Positions 49,535 through 58,788 of a stretch of DNA of 64,000 bases are shown here, one piece after another; positions within the stretch are counted from its first letter, which is position 1, and each line of letters begins with the position of its first letter. A program made the position numbers and the translations under genes. The notes beneath the pieces are model-generated. The model saw only the letters and a list, made by a program, of their open reading frames with translations, did not search any database and was not told where the DNA came from. This DNA is from Tenacibaculum sp. 190130A14a. Its GTDB lineage: Bacteria > Bacteroidota > Bacteroidia > Flavobacteriales > Flavobacteriaceae. The stretch lies in assembly GCF_964048965.1 (NCBI RefSeq), contig NZ_OZ040189.1:744001-808000 (forward strand). Direction: 5' to 3'.

Positions 49535-50191
49535 ATGAGAAGAGTAATAATCATACTAATAATGAGTCTGTTTAGCTCATTGTTATACTCGCAAAGAATT
49601 TGTGAAAAGACGAGAGAACTTGTTCGATTATCGGGTAATACAACAGTATATCTATATCAAGAAGTAAGCAATAAGCAAGGATTTTACTATGTGCCTGCTG
49701 AAGTACAATTGCTTAAGAAAAATGGAAAACCAGCATACTCTTTTTTAGAATACGGGAAAGGAACTCCAACTGGAGCAATTCTTCATTGTATGCTAAGTTG
49801 GGGATTGGATAAAAAACAATTGAATGAGTTGAAAAGATACGTACAAAAAAAACATGGAGAACAAGCTAAGCTATTGGGAGGTGTTCATTTAGAAAGTGTC
49901 AACAATGAATTGATAATAAGTACTTCAAAGCCTTTAGGAGCGATTTTTAAAAAATCATTAAAAAGTAAAGGGTCTTTACCAACAATGCCTTCAGGTAAAA
50001 TGGCGGTTTCATTTAGAATGAATACATCAGATGCCAAGCTAGTAAAGCAGGCAATAAAGAATCCTTCAAAGTTTAGAGGAGTACAATTTAGAATGAAGTA
50101 CCACCTAATTACGTATAACTGTCGTTCTGCGATTAAAGCAGCTAAAAAATCAAGTATTCAAATAGAAGGGAAACTTACCAAATGGTTTTAA
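49535..50191 (+). CDS. Short secreted paralogue, fifth member of the operon
   Basis: About 218 residues from ATG at 49535, one base after the previous stop; this start gives signal peptide MRRVIIILIMSLFSSLLYSQ. It keeps only the N-terminal family domain: GFYYVPAEVQLLKKNGKPAYSFLEYG, TGAILHCMLSWGLDKKQLNELKRYV, GKMAVSFRMNTSDAKLVKQAI and VQFRMKYHLITYNCRSAIKAA. The helical and Ig-like C-terminal parts are absent. It may be a minimal version that interacts with the full-length paralogues. Confidence 0.8.
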   Translation: MRRVIIILIMSLFSSLLYSQRICEKTRELVRLSGNTTVYLYQEVSNKQGFYYVPAEVQLLKKNGKPAYSFLEYGKGTPTGAILHCMLSWGLDKKQLNELKRYVQKKHGEQAKLLGGVHLESVNNELIISTSKPLGAIFKKSLKSKGSLPTMPSGKMAVSFRMNTSDAKLVKQAIKNPSKFRGVQFRMKYHLITYNCRSAIKAAKKSSIQIEGKLTKWF

Positions 50192-50194
50192 GTT

Positions 50195-50899
50195 ATGGAA
50201 GCACAGAAAAAATATACAATACTACTGTTTAGCATGTTATTGTCACTTTGTTTCAATTCATATGCAAGTAAAAGCGATGTTTACTTTGTTTTTTATGCAA
50301 CAATAAATGGAAAAAGTGGGCATGCTGGTATTGCAGTTGACAATTACAAAACAGTTGTTAAAGAGTACAGGAATGAAAAAAATGAACTCGTAAGAAAATA
50401 TGAAAAGCTTAAAACAGGAACCTTAACCTACTATGACCTGTGGCCAGAGAAAGACGATTTCAATGCTCAAAATGTAGATAAAGATGTAAAAGCTAAATAT
50501 TTTAAACTTCCGAAAGCTACTTGGGAGGAACGAATCACTGTAAACTCTTTAATTACCAAAGGTATTCCACATGAAGAACATTACCCAGTTGATGGGTTGC
50601 TTAAAATTTCATCTACCTCTTCATCGGATGAGATATTAAAGAACTATATAGAAGAGCTTATTGATGAAAACAAAGCCTTTAATGTGAGAACATTTAACTG
50701 CGCAGACTTTGTAGAACTCATTATAGAAAAACTTTGTGCATGTGAAATCTATGCAGAAGAAGCAATTCTATTTAGAAAATCAACAACACCAAACAAACTT
50801 TACAAAGCAATTGAACAGCTTAGAAATACAAGCATTTTAAAAGATGGGAGTAAAAAAGCTGAGGGATCATTTACACTAGAACGATTAATCAAACAATAA
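50195..50899 (+). CDS. Secreted papain-like (NlpC/P60 or LRAT-like) protein
   Basis: A 234-residue protein with signal peptide to about residue 25 (ending SYAS). The motifs SGHAGIAVDNYK (His, about residue 49) and RTFNCADFVELIIEKL (Cys, about 170) are in the order His-then-Cys, as in permuted papain-fold proteins of the NlpC/P60-LRAT (YiiX-like) group. The fold would suit a cell-wall or lipid hydrolase, or a protease. It starts three bases after the fifth gene, inside the paralogue operon, and is not itself a paralogue. The activity is inferred from two motifs only. Confidence 0.65.
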   Translation: MEAQKKYTILLFSMLLSLCFNSYASKSDVYFVFYATINGKSGHAGIAVDNYKTVVKEYRNEKNELVRKYEKLKTGTLTYYDLWPEKDDFNAQNVDKDVKAKYFKLPKATWEERITVNSLITKGIPHEEHYPVDGLLKISSTSSSDEILKNYIEELIDENKAFNVRTFNCADFVELIIEKLCACEIYAEEAILFRKSTTPNKLYKAIEQLRNTSILKDGSKKAEGSFTLERLIKQ

Positions 50900-50914
50900 T
50901 TAAAATTAGAAATT

Positions 50915-52867
50915 ATGAAAACTGTAAAACGAAAATTAAATAAACTATTACTTATGAAAAACATAGGTAAGATGTTGATCTTTATTTTAAGTGTCCATTT
51001 CACTCAAGGACAAGTAATAATGGATTCACAAAATAGAGTAGATGTTGTATTAAGCGACGGAACTCAGGTTGTAATGTACGGAAAAGCAAAAACTAGAAAT
51101 AGATCTTTTTCAAGTGAATATGTGTACCTACCTACCAATCTACACTTATCAAAGCGTCCAGATGGAACACCAGAGTTTTTATTCTTAAAATATACAACTG
51201 AAGAAAGAGAAGATGCTGGAGGAACACAAGGAGCCTTAATGCATTTCTTAATGGAATGGGGGTTAACGCCACAACAAGAAGCAGAAGCACAAGTTAAACT
51301 AAGGCAAAAAATAGATCAGCTAAATGAAAACCCAAGAAGTAAATACAAAAGAGTAAAGAATCCAGTAATTATAGGAGCAGCGGATGTTTCTGTAGAACAA
51401 GGAAACTCATTTAGAATCATCTCTTCTGTATTAACAGATGATGGAATGGCAAAAGTAGTTGCAGCAGGTAGTGCTTCTCCATTACCAGGTGGGAAAATGG
51501 CCGTTGCAGCAAAGTTAGATAAGAATGCTGCGCAATTATTGGCGGCTACTTTTGAAAAGAATAGATCTATAACCGATGTTTCATTAGAGCTAAGTTTTAA
51601 ATATGATGTGTTGTTTCCTGCAGTAGATGGAATCATTATTATCGACTGGAAAAAAGTGCAAAAATCATACGAAAGCTTTCGTGCAAAGTATACTCGTAAT
51701 GATAGAGATACAAAAAGCGGAAAAGATGATAGATATACCTATAACGAAGTACAACAAATCTATGATTACATGATGGAAAGTAAAGCGGTAGTATTTAATA
51801 TAGATAAGAATACCACTGATGATGAAACAGTAGATAAAATTGTAGAAAGTTTTATGAATGTATTTACAGAAGCACTAACTGATAGAGATACAGAAACACC
51901 ACCAGCACCTCCATCGGAAGAAGAGAAAGCTAAGAATCCAAATATTAAGCATGGAAGTAACTATGTGTATAACCGAAGCAAAGCAGAAAAGAGATTTCAA
52001 AGATTAAGAGAAGTTTATAGGTTAAAGTATAGAATAGCTATTTCAAAACACTTTCCATTAACAGGAAACTTGGGTTCATGGTACGATGCGGTAAGAGATA
52101 ATCCGAAATGTGTATCACATGTTAATCTAAACGAGGCATTTTTCAGACATAGAGATATCAACTTAATTTTAGATGTAGAAGCAAAAGATATGTTTGGTAA
52201 AGAGGTAAACTATGTAACCGTAAATGTTAGAAAAAAACGAAACAAAGGAAATGACTTTCAAGACCAAATTACCATTGATACAGAGTATTTAAAAAATAAA
52301 GGAACAAGAGCTGCATTGACCTATGCTAGAGGAGAAGATAAAAATCCAGATGTATATGAATATAAAATGCAGTGGAGCTTACGTGGAGGTGAAGTTTATC
52401 CTAAAGATCCAGATTGGACTGTTGGAGATTGGGAAGGAGTTTCATTAGCTGCTCCAGTAAGTCCTAGAACTGTTGAATTAGAGGCAGACATCGATGAATT
52501 AAAAGACAGTGACATTGTTCGTGTTACCGCGGCTATAAGATACTTTAAGTTTGGTAAAGAAGTAGAAACCAATATCCCATTAACAGTATCAAAAGAAACC
52601 CCTTTAATTACAGAAACTTTCTTTACAGATAAAGATACCAAAGGTTATGCTTATCGATTAATTTTCACACATAAGAGAGAGGGGAAATTAGCGCTTCCGT
52701 GGGAAACAAAAATCAATGATGACTATATCTATGCTTCAATCCCTGAAGAGTTTTTAGATAAGGAATCAGAGATATTTAAAGAAGCAAAAGAAGCTGGAAA
52801 AGATATTATTAAAACCGCTAAAGAAACGGTGTTAGATAAGTTCAAGGATTTAATAAAAACAGAATAA
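50915..52867 (+). CDS. Secreted paralogue, seventh gene of the operon
   Basis: A 650-residue protein. The signal region is MKNIGKMLIFILSVHFTQGQ, with an alternative start at 50954; 50915 is kept because of its spacing from the previous stop. Signature: YVYLPTNLHLSKRPDGTPEFLFLKYTTEEREDAGGTQGALMHFLMEWGLTPQQEAEAQ. Then come GKMAVAAKLDKNAAQLLAATFEKNRSITDVSLELSFKYD and IIDWKKVQKSYESFR. The C-terminal Ig-like domain is YEYKMQWSLRGGEVYPKDPDW, SLAAPVSPRTVELEADIDELKDSDIVRVTAAIRYFK. It ends in a Lys/Glu-rich helical tail absent from the others. Function unknown. Confidence 0.85.
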   Translation: MKTVKRKLNKLLLMKNIGKMLIFILSVHFTQGQVIMDSQNRVDVVLSDGTQVVMYGKAKTRNRSFSSEYVYLPTNLHLSKRPDGTPEFLFLKYTTEEREDAGGTQGALMHFLMEWGLTPQQEAEAQVKLRQKIDQLNENPRSKYKRVKNPVIIGAADVSVEQGNSFRIISSVLTDDGMAKVVAAGSASPLPGGKMAVAAKLDKNAAQLLAATFEKNRSITDVSLELSFKYDVLFPAVDGIIIIDWKKVQKSYESFRAKYTRNDRDTKSGKDDRYTYNEVQQIYDYMMESKAVVFNIDKNTTDDETVDKIVESFMNVFTEALTDRDTETPPAPPSEEEKAKNPNIKHGSNYVYNRSKAEKRFQRLREVYRLKYRIAISKHFPLTGNLGSWYDAVRDNPKCVSHVNLNEAFFRHRDINLILDVEAKDMFGKEVNYVTVNVRKKRNKGNDFQDQITIDTEYLKNKGTRAALTYARGEDKNPDVYEYKMQWSLRGGEVYPKDPDWTVGDWEGVSLAAPVSPRTVELEADIDELKDSDIVRVTAAIRYFKFGKEVETNIPLTVSKETPLITETFFTDKDTKGYAYRLIFTHKREGKLALPWETKINDDYIYASIPEEFLDKESEIFKEAKEAGKDIIKTAKETVLDKFKDLIKTE

Positions 52868-52885
52868 AATTAAAATAAAAGAAAG

Positions 52886-54841
52886 ATGAAAGTCATAAAA
52901 TATATAAGCATATTTCTAATAGCATTGTTGTATAGTTTTTCAGTACAAGCTCAAAGAGATTTCAATATGCAAATCGTTTTAGATAAACCAGTAGATGCTG
53001 GAGAATTAAAACTGTTTCCAGGAGTAAAAGACAAGGATTCGTATTGGTATTTACCGAACAAATTACGTTTAGCTAAAAACGAAGATGGTACACCAAAATT
53101 ATCATTTGTAAAATGGGTACACAATACTACCAATGGAACTAATGAAGGTATTGGTGGAGGTGTGTTGCACTGCGTATTCGGGTTTGAAATTACCGACGAA
53201 GAATTGACAGAAGCAAGAAAGGAACTGCGAAAAATTAATGGTAGTGGGAAAATAGTAGGTGCAGTAATCTATAAAAGTGGAACGGTAGCAGTATCGGTGC
53301 CAAAAATAAATGATCCAGATAAAGAAGAGATTGTAGCAACGAGTCCTGCACCAACTATGGAAGGAAATTATGTGGCTGTGAATATGCAATTAGATAAGCG
53401 TTCGGCTTCTTTATTATGGGACTCTTTTGATACACCAAATCCGCTTGTTACGTTTAACTTTAATATGGTTTTATCGGGATACAATTCTCCTATGGAAGCA
53501 AAAATTACCATGAATAGAGAGCAGGTATATGATAGTCAAAGTTTTCAAGCAGGAGTTGCCACTCCTTGGTTATCTGCTGAAATAGGTGTTTTTGTAGAAG
53601 AGTTAATTGATAATGGAGCTATAACTATTGAAAAAATAGGAGAAAACTTTAGTATGAAAGAAGCTATTGATAGAACCATTCAAAAAGCAACAGAAGAGTT
53701 TTTTACACCATTAGGAAGTTCACAAGGACCGAGTTTACAACAATTAACATCTACGGTAAACTCCCAGAATAATAAAAGTTTTTTAGATAGAGCAAGCGAT
53801 TTGTTAAACACTTCTCGTAGAGATGCAAGAACTGAACGTGATGCGGTAAGAAGAAGAAATGAAGCAGAAAGAGCGAGAACAGAACGTGAGAATGAAAGAA
53901 ATCGAACTTCTACAACAAGACCTAATAATGAGCAGCCAAGAGATTCATTAGTAGCAGAAACACCAGGGAATGTTAGACCTGGAGATTCAGAAAGAGCAAC
54001 TAACGGACGTGCTCCACAAACACCGAATTTAGAAGAAGAACCAAGTGTTCCTTCAATTGCAGTGGTAGCTTCTTATGTGGTAAAGAAAATTAAAATTTCA
54101 GGGAAGAAGGTAATCACATTTAAAGAAAGTTATCCAACTACCATTCCAATGCCTTTTGGAGGTAATTTAGGAGTGAGTAGAAATAGCTGTCCGAAGTGTT
54201 TTGTTGAAACCAATTTAGATGATCCAGTTTTTAAACAGAGAGAAATTTTAACCTTATTAGATGGTTTAAACGCAAATGATTTTGATAAGTATATCAACTA
54301 CGGAACGGTACAATTGCGTAAAAAACATGAATCAGGCGAATACACATATGATGAGGTTAGAGTTACACGTAAAAACTTCAATCAAGAAGGTAATTTATTC
54401 AAAATGTTATATGGATGGAAAGGAGATAATGCAAGAGAAAAATGGTTTGATTACGATTACAAAGTAGCTTGGAGTTTCTTCGGAGGAAATAATTTTGAAA
54501 CCGATTGGGAATCTACCAATAGAAGTGCTATTAATTTGGCGCCTCCTTTAAGCAGAAAAATAGTAACCATTGAAGCCGATAAAGATTTGTTAGCAGATGC
54601 TAATGTTAGGGCAGTAGATGTGAAACTGTACTATAGTTTGGGAGGTAAAGAGCAAAGAAAACAATTTACTATTAATCCTAAAAAAGATATAGTAAATGGA
54701 CAAATAGAGTTTATGCTTCCAGATGGAAAACAAGAATATGATTATGAAGTAACATGGAGATTATGGGGTAATCAAGAAAAGAAATCAGGAAGAAAAACAA
54801 CAAGTTTTGAAACATTATATGTTGATGAATTACCAAACTAA
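52886..54841 (+). CDS. Secreted paralogue with charged linker, eighth gene of the operon
   Basis: A 651-residue protein with signal peptide to about residue 23 (SVQAQ). Signature: SYWYLPNKLRLAKNEDGTPKLSFVKWV, GIGGGVLHCVFGFEITDEELTEARKELRK, APTMEGNYVAVNMQLDKRSASLLWDSFDTPNPLVTFNFNMVLSG. A long Arg/Glu-rich linker (about residues 305-390; RRDARTERDAVRRRNEAERARTE) separates this from the second half. The C-terminal Ig-like domain has EKWFDYDYKVAWSFFGGNNFETDW, LAPPLSRKIVTIEADKDLLADANVRAVDV and YDYEVTWRLWGN. The linker may be a flexible or coiled-coil spacer. It is the clearest representative of the family. Confidence 0.85.
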   Translation: MKVIKYISIFLIALLYSFSVQAQRDFNMQIVLDKPVDAGELKLFPGVKDKDSYWYLPNKLRLAKNEDGTPKLSFVKWVHNTTNGTNEGIGGGVLHCVFGFEITDEELTEARKELRKINGSGKIVGAVIYKSGTVAVSVPKINDPDKEEIVATSPAPTMEGNYVAVNMQLDKRSASLLWDSFDTPNPLVTFNFNMVLSGYNSPMEAKITMNREQVYDSQSFQAGVATPWLSAEIGVFVEELIDNGAITIEKIGENFSMKEAIDRTIQKATEEFFTPLGSSQGPSLQQLTSTVNSQNNKSFLDRASDLLNTSRRDARTERDAVRRRNEAERARTERENERNRTSTTRPNNEQPRDSLVAETPGNVRPGDSERATNGRAPQTPNLEEEPSVPSIAVVASYVVKKIKISGKKVITFKESYPTTIPMPFGGNLGVSRNSCPKCFVETNLDDPVFKQREILTLLDGLNANDFDKYINYGTVQLRKKHESGEYTYDEVRVTRKNFNQEGNLFKMLYGWKGDNAREKWFDYDYKVAWSFFGGNNFETDWESTNRSAINLAPPLSRKIVTIEADKDLLADANVRAVDVKLYYSLGGKEQRKQFTINPKKDIVNGQIEFMLPDGKQEYDYEVTWRLWGNQEKKSGRKTTSFETLYVDELPN

Positions 54842-54854
54842 AATCTTAAAAAAA

Positions 54855-56321
54855 ATGAAAAAAGTAACCATAATTTTTATACTATTTTTTGGGACACTAT
54901 CATCGAATATAGTTTCTCAAACTACAGACAGAGCTTTAATAGCAAGTAAGCTAGAATTCTTTTATTACGACAATCCAAGAGTAGATAGTTTGATTGGAGT
55001 AAATAATACACAAGTAGCAGCAGGAACAGAGAATGGAGCTTTTTGGACGAATGCTAATACAGGACCTTTAAGAACTTTTGTTAGAGCATTATTAAAAGAT
55101 CCAAGCAATGGAGGAGATCAATCATTACAGTATTATACTGCTAAGATGTTACGATTGAATAGCAGGAAAATAGCGGTGTTTTTATGGAATGATTTAACCA
55201 CATTCAACCAATCGCAAGTTCCTTCTAATATACACAATCCTAGACCAGATAGTCGAGGTAGAGTTTGGCCACATGCATCGCACTGGACAACGAGTCAGCA
55301 ACCAAATTGGGGAGGTTATATGGATATTGGAATTTATTACATTAACAGAACTTCAAGAGGTACTGCACGAGCTAACGGACAGGCTTGGTTAAAAGAAACA
55401 TTTTTACATGAATTGATGCATGCAGAAGACCAAACGAATTCGTTACCCCTTCCTTTTTATGTAGATGGACACTGGTATCATTACGGACAAGATGGAACAC
55501 ATTTTTATACCGAAGCTGTTCCTAGCAAACGATTTGCTTATATGGAATCTATTGCGCACGTAGCACCTTTTTATTACAACTTTAGTTTGTTTGAACATCA
55601 TTTTAATTGGTTTACCTCAAACGGAACTATTAGGGTAGAACGAAATGCACCTCCTCAATGGAGAAGGTGGATGGCACAAATCTTTGGAACATACAGCGGG
55701 CATGTATGGTTGTATGATGAGATTCGAGAAGCGACAGGAAGTAATGGAACTAACATAAACTCTAGTTATAGAGGATATAGAATTCAAGACATACCACCTA
55801 AATTTATCGTGCATAACGAAACAATTATGGGAATGATTATGACCATGACTTCGATGCATGTTGCCGAGATAGACCCGTTTATGTGGGCTGTAAAAACATT
55901 TAATACAAGGATATCTGCAAACCAAAGTCAAGATCCTTTTGCATTATTTATTGAAATATTTGCTGAGGGGATGTTGCAAGATGGAGAATCGTTTTCCGCA
56001 ATTAAACAAGAGTTAGCTTCAAGAAACTATTCTTCGGCAGACGTAGATACTCCTTACACGTTCATATTACCTTTAGCTTATTCCGATTATTTCTCTGGCT
56101 ATACAGCTACAAATAAAAATGACTTTAAACAGATGTTTAATAATGAATTGGATTCTGATTTAGTTGACATTTATTGGGATCATTTCAAAGATAGAGTAAG
56201 AACAGGAGTTCCAATTCGTAGTGGAAGAAGTTGGACTGATATGACAACAATAGCAACTCAATGTGGAGTTAACCAAAGTTATCTTCCTGGTACCAGCGGA
56301 AGAAGGTACGAAGGAAACTAA
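54855..56321 (+). CDS. Secreted HExxH metallopeptidase-like protein, last gene of the operon
   Basis: About 488 residues from ATG at 54855, 13 bases after the eighth gene; this start gives signal peptide MKKVTIIFILFFGTLSSNIVSQ. WLKETFLHELMHAEDQTNS holds an HExxH zinc-binding motif, followed 40-50 residues later by FAYMESIAHVAPF, which could supply the third ligand Glu. The surrounding N, W and G-rich sequence fits an extracellular zincin. The substrate is unknown; it may mature the paralogues or act outside the cell. A bidirectional terminator follows at 56345. Confidence 0.75.
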   Translation: MKKVTIIFILFFGTLSSNIVSQTTDRALIASKLEFFYYDNPRVDSLIGVNNTQVAAGTENGAFWTNANTGPLRTFVRALLKDPSNGGDQSLQYYTAKMLRLNSRKIAVFLWNDLTTFNQSQVPSNIHNPRPDSRGRVWPHASHWTTSQQPNWGGYMDIGIYYINRTSRGTARANGQAWLKETFLHELMHAEDQTNSLPLPFYVDGHWYHYGQDGTHFYTEAVPSKRFAYMESIAHVAPFYYNFSLFEHHFNWFTSNGTIRVERNAPPQWRRWMAQIFGTYSGHVWLYDEIREATGSNGTNINSSYRGYRIQDIPPKFIVHNETIMGMIMTMTSMHVAEIDPFMWAVKTFNTRISANQSQDPFALFIEIFAEGMLQDGESFSAIKQELASRNYSSADVDTPYTFILPLAYSDYFSGYTATNKNDFKQMFNNELDSDLVDIYWDHFKDRVRTGVPIRSGRSWTDMTTIATQCGVNQSYLPGTSGRRYEGN

Positions 56322-56344
56322 CTTTTGATTGATTGTTTAGTGTT

Positions 56345-56369
56345 AAGCCGTAATTTTTAATTACGGCTT
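56345..56369. terminator. Bidirectional terminator between the nine-gene operon and the hydroxyproline cluster
   Basis: Stem AAGCCGTAATT/AATTACGGCTT with a 3-base loop. The stop codon of the convergent oxidase gene (56357-56359) lies inside it. Confidence 0.8.
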
Positions 56370-57619
56370 TTCTTATGATATCTTTCTACGTGGAAAGGAG
56401 TTATGTTTAAACTTGTCTTTTTCTCAGAGATAAGTTCAGAAATAACCTTTCCTGTTGCGGGGCCTAAGCTCCATCCCATCATGGCATGTCCGGTAGCCAC
56501 AGTAGCGTTTTGAAAACGAGATAGTTTTCCTATATACGGCAATCCGTCTGGAGAGCAAGGTCGTAATCCTGATTGAGTATTTTGAATAGCCTTTGAATCT
56601 ATCTTTAATCCTTGGTAATAATTTTCAGAAGCATTGGCTATTGTTTGTACTCTTTTTATGTTAATGTCTTCATTTATACCAGCTACTTCCATAGTTCCTG
56701 CAAAACGGGTGTAACCATCCATCGGAGTTACAGCAACTTTAGCTTCCATTAAAATGGAAGGGACTTGAATTCCTGTTTCTTGAGCTACATTGATACGGTA
56801 CCCTTTTCCGGCTTGTACAGGAATGCGAATTCCTAGTTTCTTAGAAAGCTTTTGTGTCCATGAACCTGTAGCAATTACAAATTCGTCTGTTGAAATCTGT
56901 TGGGTTTTAGTAGTTATAGAGTTAATAGTGTTTTGAGAAGTTGTAAAATCAAGTACTTCTTCATTTGCTATAAAGGTAACACCAGCATTTTCTAAATATG
57001 CTTTGAGTTGTTGCATAAATTCATTCGGACTCATATGAGCATCTGAATGATAGTATACAGCTCCTTTAATATTTAAATCTACATGAGGTTCTAATTTTTG
57101 AACCTGTTCTTTTGTTAAATTTTCAACTTTCAAACCCTCTTGAATAGCACGCTGACCAACTTTCCATTCTTCTTCCCCTGCTTTATCAGTTTGATAGTGC
57201 ATTAACAGACCTTTGTCTTGATAATAAAAATCAAAATCGTTACTGTTTTGCATCTCTTCATAAAGCTCTTTACTGAATAGATTGATGTCTTTAATCACAG
57301 GAATCGAAGCTTCCACTTTTTGCGCTGTAGAAGCCTTTTTAAACAGCCAAGACCAATAGATAAAATCAAAATCAATACGAGGCTTAATTGAAAAAGGACT
57401 TGTAGAACTAAACATCCATTTTATTCCTTTGTTAATCATTCCAGGAGCAGCCAAAGAGATAATATGACTAGGGGTAATTATTCCTGCATTTACATAGGAT
57501 GCACCTTTGCTAAAATCAGATTGATCTATAACAGTAACTTGATGCCCTTCTTTATGTAAGTAATAGGCAGAACACATACCAATGATTCCACCTCCAATAA
57601 CAACTACATTTTTACTCAT
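56357..57619 (-). CDS. FAD-dependent cis-4-hydroxy-D-proline oxidase (DadA-like)
   Basis: A 420-residue protein starting with Rossmann FAD motif VVVIGGGIIGMCSAYYLHKEGHQVTVID. It has the DAO-type C-terminal GLRPCSPDGLPYIG and GHAMMGWSLGPATGKVISELI, as in D-amino acid dehydrogenases. Directly next to the 4-hydroxyproline epimerase gene (3 bases apart) it is expected to oxidise cis-4-hydroxy-D-proline to 1-pyrroline-4-hydroxy-2-carboxylate. It is probably inner-membrane associated, passing electrons to the respiratory chain. A general D-amino acid dehydrogenase is an alternative, but the cluster makes the specific role likely. Confidence 0.88.
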   Translation of the reverse strand: MSKNVVVIGGGIIGMCSAYYLHKEGHQVTVIDQSDFSKGASYVNAGIITPSHIISLAAPGMINKGIKWMFSSTSPFSIKPRIDFDFIYWSWLFKKASTAQKVEASIPVIKDINLFSKELYEEMQNSNDFDFYYQDKGLLMHYQTDKAGEEEWKVGQRAIQEGLKVENLTKEQVQKLEPHVDLNIKGAVYYHSDAHMSPNEFMQQLKAYLENAGVTFIANEEVLDFTTSQNTINSITTKTQQISTDEFVIATGSWTQKLSKKLGIRIPVQAGKGYRINVAQETGIQVPSILMEAKVAVTPMDGYTRFAGTMEVAGINEDINIKRVQTIANASENYYQGLKIDSKAIQNTQSGLRPCSPDGLPYIGKLSRFQNATVATGHAMMGWSLGPATGKVISELISEKKTSLNITPFHVERYHKKSRN

Positions 57620-57621
57620 AA

Positions 57622-58629
57622 TTAAATCACTTGAAAACCGAATGCATATGGATCATCTTCATCATCAATAACAATATTGTTATATCCGTATACTTTTGCC
57701 CAACCTTGAATACTAGGAACAATAGCAACCTTACCATCGAGTGTGGTTTCTTCTTCTACACGACCAATAAACTTACTTCCAATAAAACTTTCATGAATAA
57801 ACGCTTCGCCTTTTTTTAGTTTTCCTTTAGCATGAAGTTGAGCAATACGTGCAGACGTACCTGTTCCGCAAGGACTTCTATCAATTGCTTTATCTCCATA
57901 AAACACAGCATTTCTTCCTGAAGAAGTAGGGTCTAAAGGTTCTCCAGTCCATAACATATGCGAAACGTCTCTAATGGTATCATTTTCTGGATGGATAAAC
58001 ATATCAGGGTATTTTTCGTTAATCCTTTTTCTAACTTCCTGCGAGTATTGTATAATCTTTGAAGCAGTGAAATTTTGAATTCCTGAAAAGTTTTGTTGAG
58101 GATCTACAATCGCATAATAATTCCCACCATAAGCCACATCAAAAGTAATTTCACCGAGTTCAGGGCATTCAATTGTTAAATTTTCTGCTGCTAAATAACT
58201 CTTTACGTTAGTTAATCGAACCCAATCTACTTTTTTATTGGTTTGCTGATATTCAATTTCAACCAAACCAGCAGGAGCTTCCATTTTTATTTTTCCTGGA
58301 ACTTTGGGAGTGATTAAACCTTCTTCAATAGCAATAGTAATAGTACCAATAGTACCATGACCACACATAGGAAGACAACCAGAAGTTTCTATAAATAAAA
58401 TTCCAAAGTCATTTTCAGGGTTACTTGGCGGATATAAAATAGAACCGCTCATCATATCGTGTCCTCTAGGTTCAAACATTAAACCTTTGCGAATCCAATC
58501 ATATTCTTTTAAGAAATGTTGACGCTTTTCGCTCATATTGGCACCTGTTAAGTTTGGTCCTCCACCTGCAACCACACGAACTGGATTTCCGCAGGTATGC
58601 GCATCAACGCAAAAAAAAGTTTTTTTCAT
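57622..58629 (-). CDS. 4-hydroxyproline epimerase
   Basis: About 335 residues from ATG at 58629 (MKKTFFCVDAHTCGNPVRVVAGGGPNL). The open frame extends to 58680, but the family starts at this Met. Proline racemase-family motifs are present, with both catalytic Cys: CLPMCGHGTIGT (first Cys) and DRSPCGTGTSARI (second Cys). Two Cys indicate an epimerase rather than the Cys-Thr hydroxyproline dehydratase. It converts trans-4-hydroxy-L-proline to cis-4-hydroxy-D-proline, the first step of the pathway. A TACCTTTG promoter box at 58737-58744 lies upstream, so it may have its own promoter. Confidence 0.9.
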   Translation of the reverse strand: MKKTFFCVDAHTCGNPVRVVAGGGPNLTGANMSEKRQHFLKEYDWIRKGLMFEPRGHDMMSGSILYPPSNPENDFGILFIETSGCLPMCGHGTIGTITIAIEEGLITPKVPGKIKMEAPAGLVEIEYQQTNKKVDWVRLTNVKSYLAAENLTIECPELGEITFDVAYGGNYYAIVDPQQNFSGIQNFTASKIIQYSQEVRKRINEKYPDMFIHPENDTIRDVSHMLWTGEPLDPTSSGRNAVFYGDKAIDRSPCGTGTSARIAQLHAKGKLKKGEAFIHESFIGSKFIGRVEEETTLDGKVAIVPSIQGWAKVYGYNNIVIDDEDDPYAFGFQVI

Positions 58630-58736
58630 ATTAAATTGAACAGCCAACTGTAACCTTCTATTCGAGTTAAATCCCTTCATATTTAACTGTTCAAGATAGG
58701 CTAAGTTGGCTTAGTTATCAATTTCTTTAACGACCG

Positions 58737-58756
58737 CAAAGGTAAGGTTTTTACCT
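58737..58756 (-). promoter_or_regulatory. Internal promoter box with overlapping inverted repeat, upstream of epimerase
   Basis: The minus strand reads TACCTTTG (58737-58744), matching TAnnTTTG. It overlaps an inverted repeat AGGTAA-GGTTT-TTACCT (58740-58756). A regulator bound there would occlude the promoter. A second small palindrome, CTAAG-TTGG-CTTAG, lies at 58701-58714. Confidence 0.4.
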
Positions 58757-58788
58757 GAAGGGGTGTCTAAAGAAATTCTTAATTTTTA

